From Extibacter muris (GTDB taxonomy: Bacteria > Bacillota > Clostridia > Lachnospirales > Lachnospiraceae): a DNA stretch of 64,000 nucleotides. The notes beneath the pieces are model-generated. The model did not search any database. It was not told the origin of the DNA and worked only from the letters and a program-made list of their open reading frames with translations. Shown in pieces: positions 62,296-64,000 of this stretch (positions within the stretch are counted from its first letter, which is position 1; each line of letters opens with the position of its first letter). Both the position numbers and the translations under genes were made by a program. The stretch lies in assembly GCF_004345005.1 (NCBI RefSeq), contig NZ_SMMX01000001.1, positions 124,001-188,000 on the forward strand, in the 5' to 3' direction.

Positions 62296-63267
62296 ATGGG
62301 AGAACAGCTGTGCCCCGAAATCCACTATAAGAAAGACGGAGACAGGGTGGTGCTGACGGGCTGTTATGGCATAGACGGGAAATTATATCTTCCCGATGAG
62401 ATAGAGGGACATATGGTATACGGGATAGGGCCTTACGCATTCTCCGAGGCCAAAGCGGAGGGGGACAGCGTATATTTGAGCCCCGAAGCCGGGTATCTCA
62501 GCGAACGGCACAGTATCTGCGCGGAAGAGGTGGAAGAGATCCGTCTTCCGGGACAAGTCCGGGAGATCGGCAGGTATGCATTTTACCGGTGCAGAAACCT
62601 GAAGAAGCTCATACTCTCCGACAGCCTGCTGGACATCGGCGGTGGAGCATTTACCGGATGCCGTCTCAGGGAAGTGGAGATACATTTTTACAAGGGAGAG
62701 AAGTCTGCCCTCAAGTCTGTCGTGGATGAGATTCGCTATACCGTGCGTGCGGCACTGTATCATCATGGGGCGGACAATAAGGTACGGATGGCACGTCTTC
62801 TCTTTCCGGAACATTATGAGGAAGCGGTTGAGAATACGCCGGCCCGGCTGCTGGTGACGCACCATCACGGCTCCGGCGGATATTACAGGCAATGCTTTTA
62901 CAGCCATGAGGTGGATTATAAGAAATACGACGAGGTTCTTCCTTATGCAGTCGCGGAGGAAAAAGAAGAGACGGTGGTTGAACTTGCCTTCGGCAGGCTC
63001 ATGTATCCTTACCGGCTGTCAAAGGCCGCCAGAGATGCTTACCTGCGCTATCTCCGGGGGCATATGGAGGCAGTGGGGAGATATGTGGCAGAGCACGAAG
63101 CGCTGGATGAGATCAGGTTCCTGTCCCGAGAAGGCTGCTGGACATCTGGGTCGCTTGAGGCAGCTGTAACGATAGCGTCGCAGCTCAGGTGCACGGAACT
63201 GGTCGGCGTGCTGATGGACGAGAGGCGGAAGCTGCCGGCGGGTAAGAAGAAACGATTTGAACTATAA
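62296..63267 (+). CDS. Leucine-rich-repeat (BspA-type LRR_5) protein
   Basis: The 323-residue protein has LRR_5 repeats in the first third (LPDEIEGHMVYGIGPYAFSE; LPGQVREIGRYAFYRCRNLK; LSDSLLDIGGGAFTGC) and a helical C-terminal part with no recognised domain. There is no signal peptide, so it may act inside the cell. It precedes a VWA-type metallopeptidase-like gene and could be its partner. Confidence 0.8.
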   Translation: MGEQLCPEIHYKKDGDRVVLTGCYGIDGKLYLPDEIEGHMVYGIGPYAFSEAKAEGDSVYLSPEAGYLSERHSICAEEVEEIRLPGQVREIGRYAFYRCRNLKKLILSDSLLDIGGGAFTGCRLREVEIHFYKGEKSALKSVVDEIRYTVRAALYHHGADNKVRMARLLFPEHYEEAVENTPARLLVTHHHGSGGYYRQCFYSHEVDYKKYDEVLPYAVAEEKEETVVELAFGRLMYPYRLSKAARDAYLRYLRGHMEAVGRYVAEHEALDEIRFLSREGCWTSGSLEAAVTIASQLRCTELVGVLMDERRKLPAGKKKRFEL

Positions 63268-63290
63268 ACAGGAAAGAGGGGGCAGGCAAT

Positions 63291-64000
63291 ATGGATGACA
63301 TGCAGAAGATTACAGAACAGCTCGGGGACGTGGGACGCCAGATCCTCTGCGCGTCCAGAAACGAGCTGTATATGAAGATGCGTTTTCTCGACGTGGCCCT
63401 CTGCAGCTTTTCTTATATCATGGACGACAATATAGAGACGATGGGTACGGACGGGTTCGCGATATATTTCAATCCCCGTTTTCTCGGAGGCATATACAGG
63501 GAAGAGAGGATACTCGTCAACCGTATCTACCTCCATATGGTGCTGCACGGCATCTTCCGGCATATGACAGGAAGAAAAGGAAGGGATTCCAGATACTATG
63601 ACCTTGCATGCGACATTGTGGCAGAGTATATTATAGATGGAATGCGGCACCGCTGTATCTTAAGAAGGCGCTCCGTCCTGCGCAGAGAGGCATACCGCAG
63701 GCTGGAAGCAAAGATGAAGGTGCTGACGGCCGAGAAAGTGTACAGTGCCCTGACAGAGCGGGAAATGGGCGGGCAGGAGCTTATGAGGCTGGAAGAAGAG
63801 TTCAGGATTGACAGCCACAGCCGCTGGCCGGATGAGGATGACAGGAAGCAACAGCAGCAGATTCAGAACAAGTGGCAGGATATCAGCGAACAGATGGAGA
63901 CGGACATGGAGACTTTCTCTAAAGCGGCTTCGGCGGAATCCGGTCGTCTCATAGACCAGGTGAAAGTGGAGAACCGACAGCGGGCCGACTACCGTCAGTT
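63291..64000 (+). CDS. VWA/DUF2201-type metallopeptidase-like protein (partial, runs off the window)
   Basis: The open frame from ATG 63291 (after AAAGAGGGGG) reads MDDMQKITEQLGDVGRQILC and carries YLHMVLHGIFRH, an HxxxH-type putative metal site of the DUF2201 N-terminal domain, then LACDIVAEYIIDGM. The C-terminal von Willebrand-A part lies outside the window. Such proteins often work with a MoxR-type AAA ATPase, which is not seen here. Confidence 0.82.
   Translation, partial: MDDMQKITEQLGDVGRQILCASRNELYMKMRFLDVALCSFSYIMDDNIETMGTDGFAIYFNPRFLGGIYREERILVNRIYLHMVLHGIFRHMTGRKGRDSRYYDLACDIVAEYIIDGMRHRCILRRRSVLRREAYRRLEAKMKVLTAEKVYSALTEREMGGQELMRLEEEFRIDSHSRWPDEDDRKQQQQIQNKWQDISEQMETDMETFSKAASAESGRLIDQVKVENRQRADYRQ

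Noticed and set aside
1-64000. CRISPR arrays, tRNA or rRNA genes
   Set aside because: No regularly spaced direct repeats, cloverleaf-type sequences or rRNA-like stretches were seen by eye.

Overview
The window looks like a chromosomal segment of a Gram-positive gut anaerobe of the Lachnospiraceae type (Clostridium scindens, Dorea or Blautia-like; genus not determinable from sequence alone). The evidence is consensus sigma-A promoters, strong AGGAGG-type ribosome binding sites, clostridial families (butyrate kinase, BaiCD-type flavin oxidoreductase, DUF169, DUF3795, DUF6809-like, GH18/LysM spore-type glycosidase, BspA-type repeats), IS66 and a Tn1549-like conjugative-element remnant. Base composition is a mosaic: most genes are of moderate GC, with AT-rich islands at about 2.0-6.0 kb and 41.9-45.4 kb.

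Layout. 1-2011: right part of an IS66 element with two damaged genes. 2352-5975: AT-rich import operon (lipoprotein, ATPase, DUF169 protein, permease) for an unknown substrate. 6027-6936: wreck of an FGGY sugar kinase, including an inverted N-terminal piece. 6966-9162: TetR regulator divergent from an OFA-type MFS transporter. 9579-24450: a PRD-type regulator divergent from a long, tightly spaced operon of 13 genes: iron alcohol dehydrogenase, MFS, 2-hydroxyacid dehydrogenase, flavin/Fe-S enoate reductase, phosphotransacetylase-like enzyme, esterase, phosphopantetheinyl transferase, acyl carrier protein, thiolase-like enzyme, DUF35 OB-fold partner, ThuA-like protein, butyrate kinase and class II aldolase. 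This is the most interesting system here. The gene set suggests an anaerobic catabolic route in which a carbon skeleton is reduced, cleaved by a thiolase-type enzyme onto a dedicated ACP (or CoA), converted to an acyl phosphate and finally to ATP plus acid. I do not recognise the substrate. Two copies of a covarying hairpin element lie in the operon.

24.5-33.5 kb: a possible structured leader, methyltransferases, a ferredoxin-flavodoxin fragment, a flavodoxin with a MerR-type 19-bp-spacer promoter, a ribbon-helix-helix repressor with three operator copies, a fused rsmH/tag gene relic, YdeI, a DnaJ-like chaperone, TetR and a MATE exporter. 33.5-41 kb: a frameshifted diguanylate cyclase, a MecA-type penicillin-binding protein, and blaR1-blaI. 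The PBP and blaI promoters carry the same type of BlaI operator. 41-45.4 kb: two dying genes, then an AT-rich group of small accessory genes. 45.4-52.4 kb: conjugative-element remnant with a wrecked topoisomerase, an intact relaxase, a double-MerR regulator, an ABC-2 exporter and an array of four perfect hairpins. 52.4-58.3 kb: a gene graveyard (truncated ABC ATPase, hybrid kinase with a shortened HisKA region, broken sensor kinase, response regulator and SOR-like fragments, broken reductase) around an intact GH18/LysM protein. 58.4-64 kb: ordinary housekeeping or accessory genes.

A general theme is gene decay by internal deletions: more than a dozen relics lack N-terminal or central segments. 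This may be biological (a reducing genome) or partly an assembly artefact, and needs read-level confirmation.
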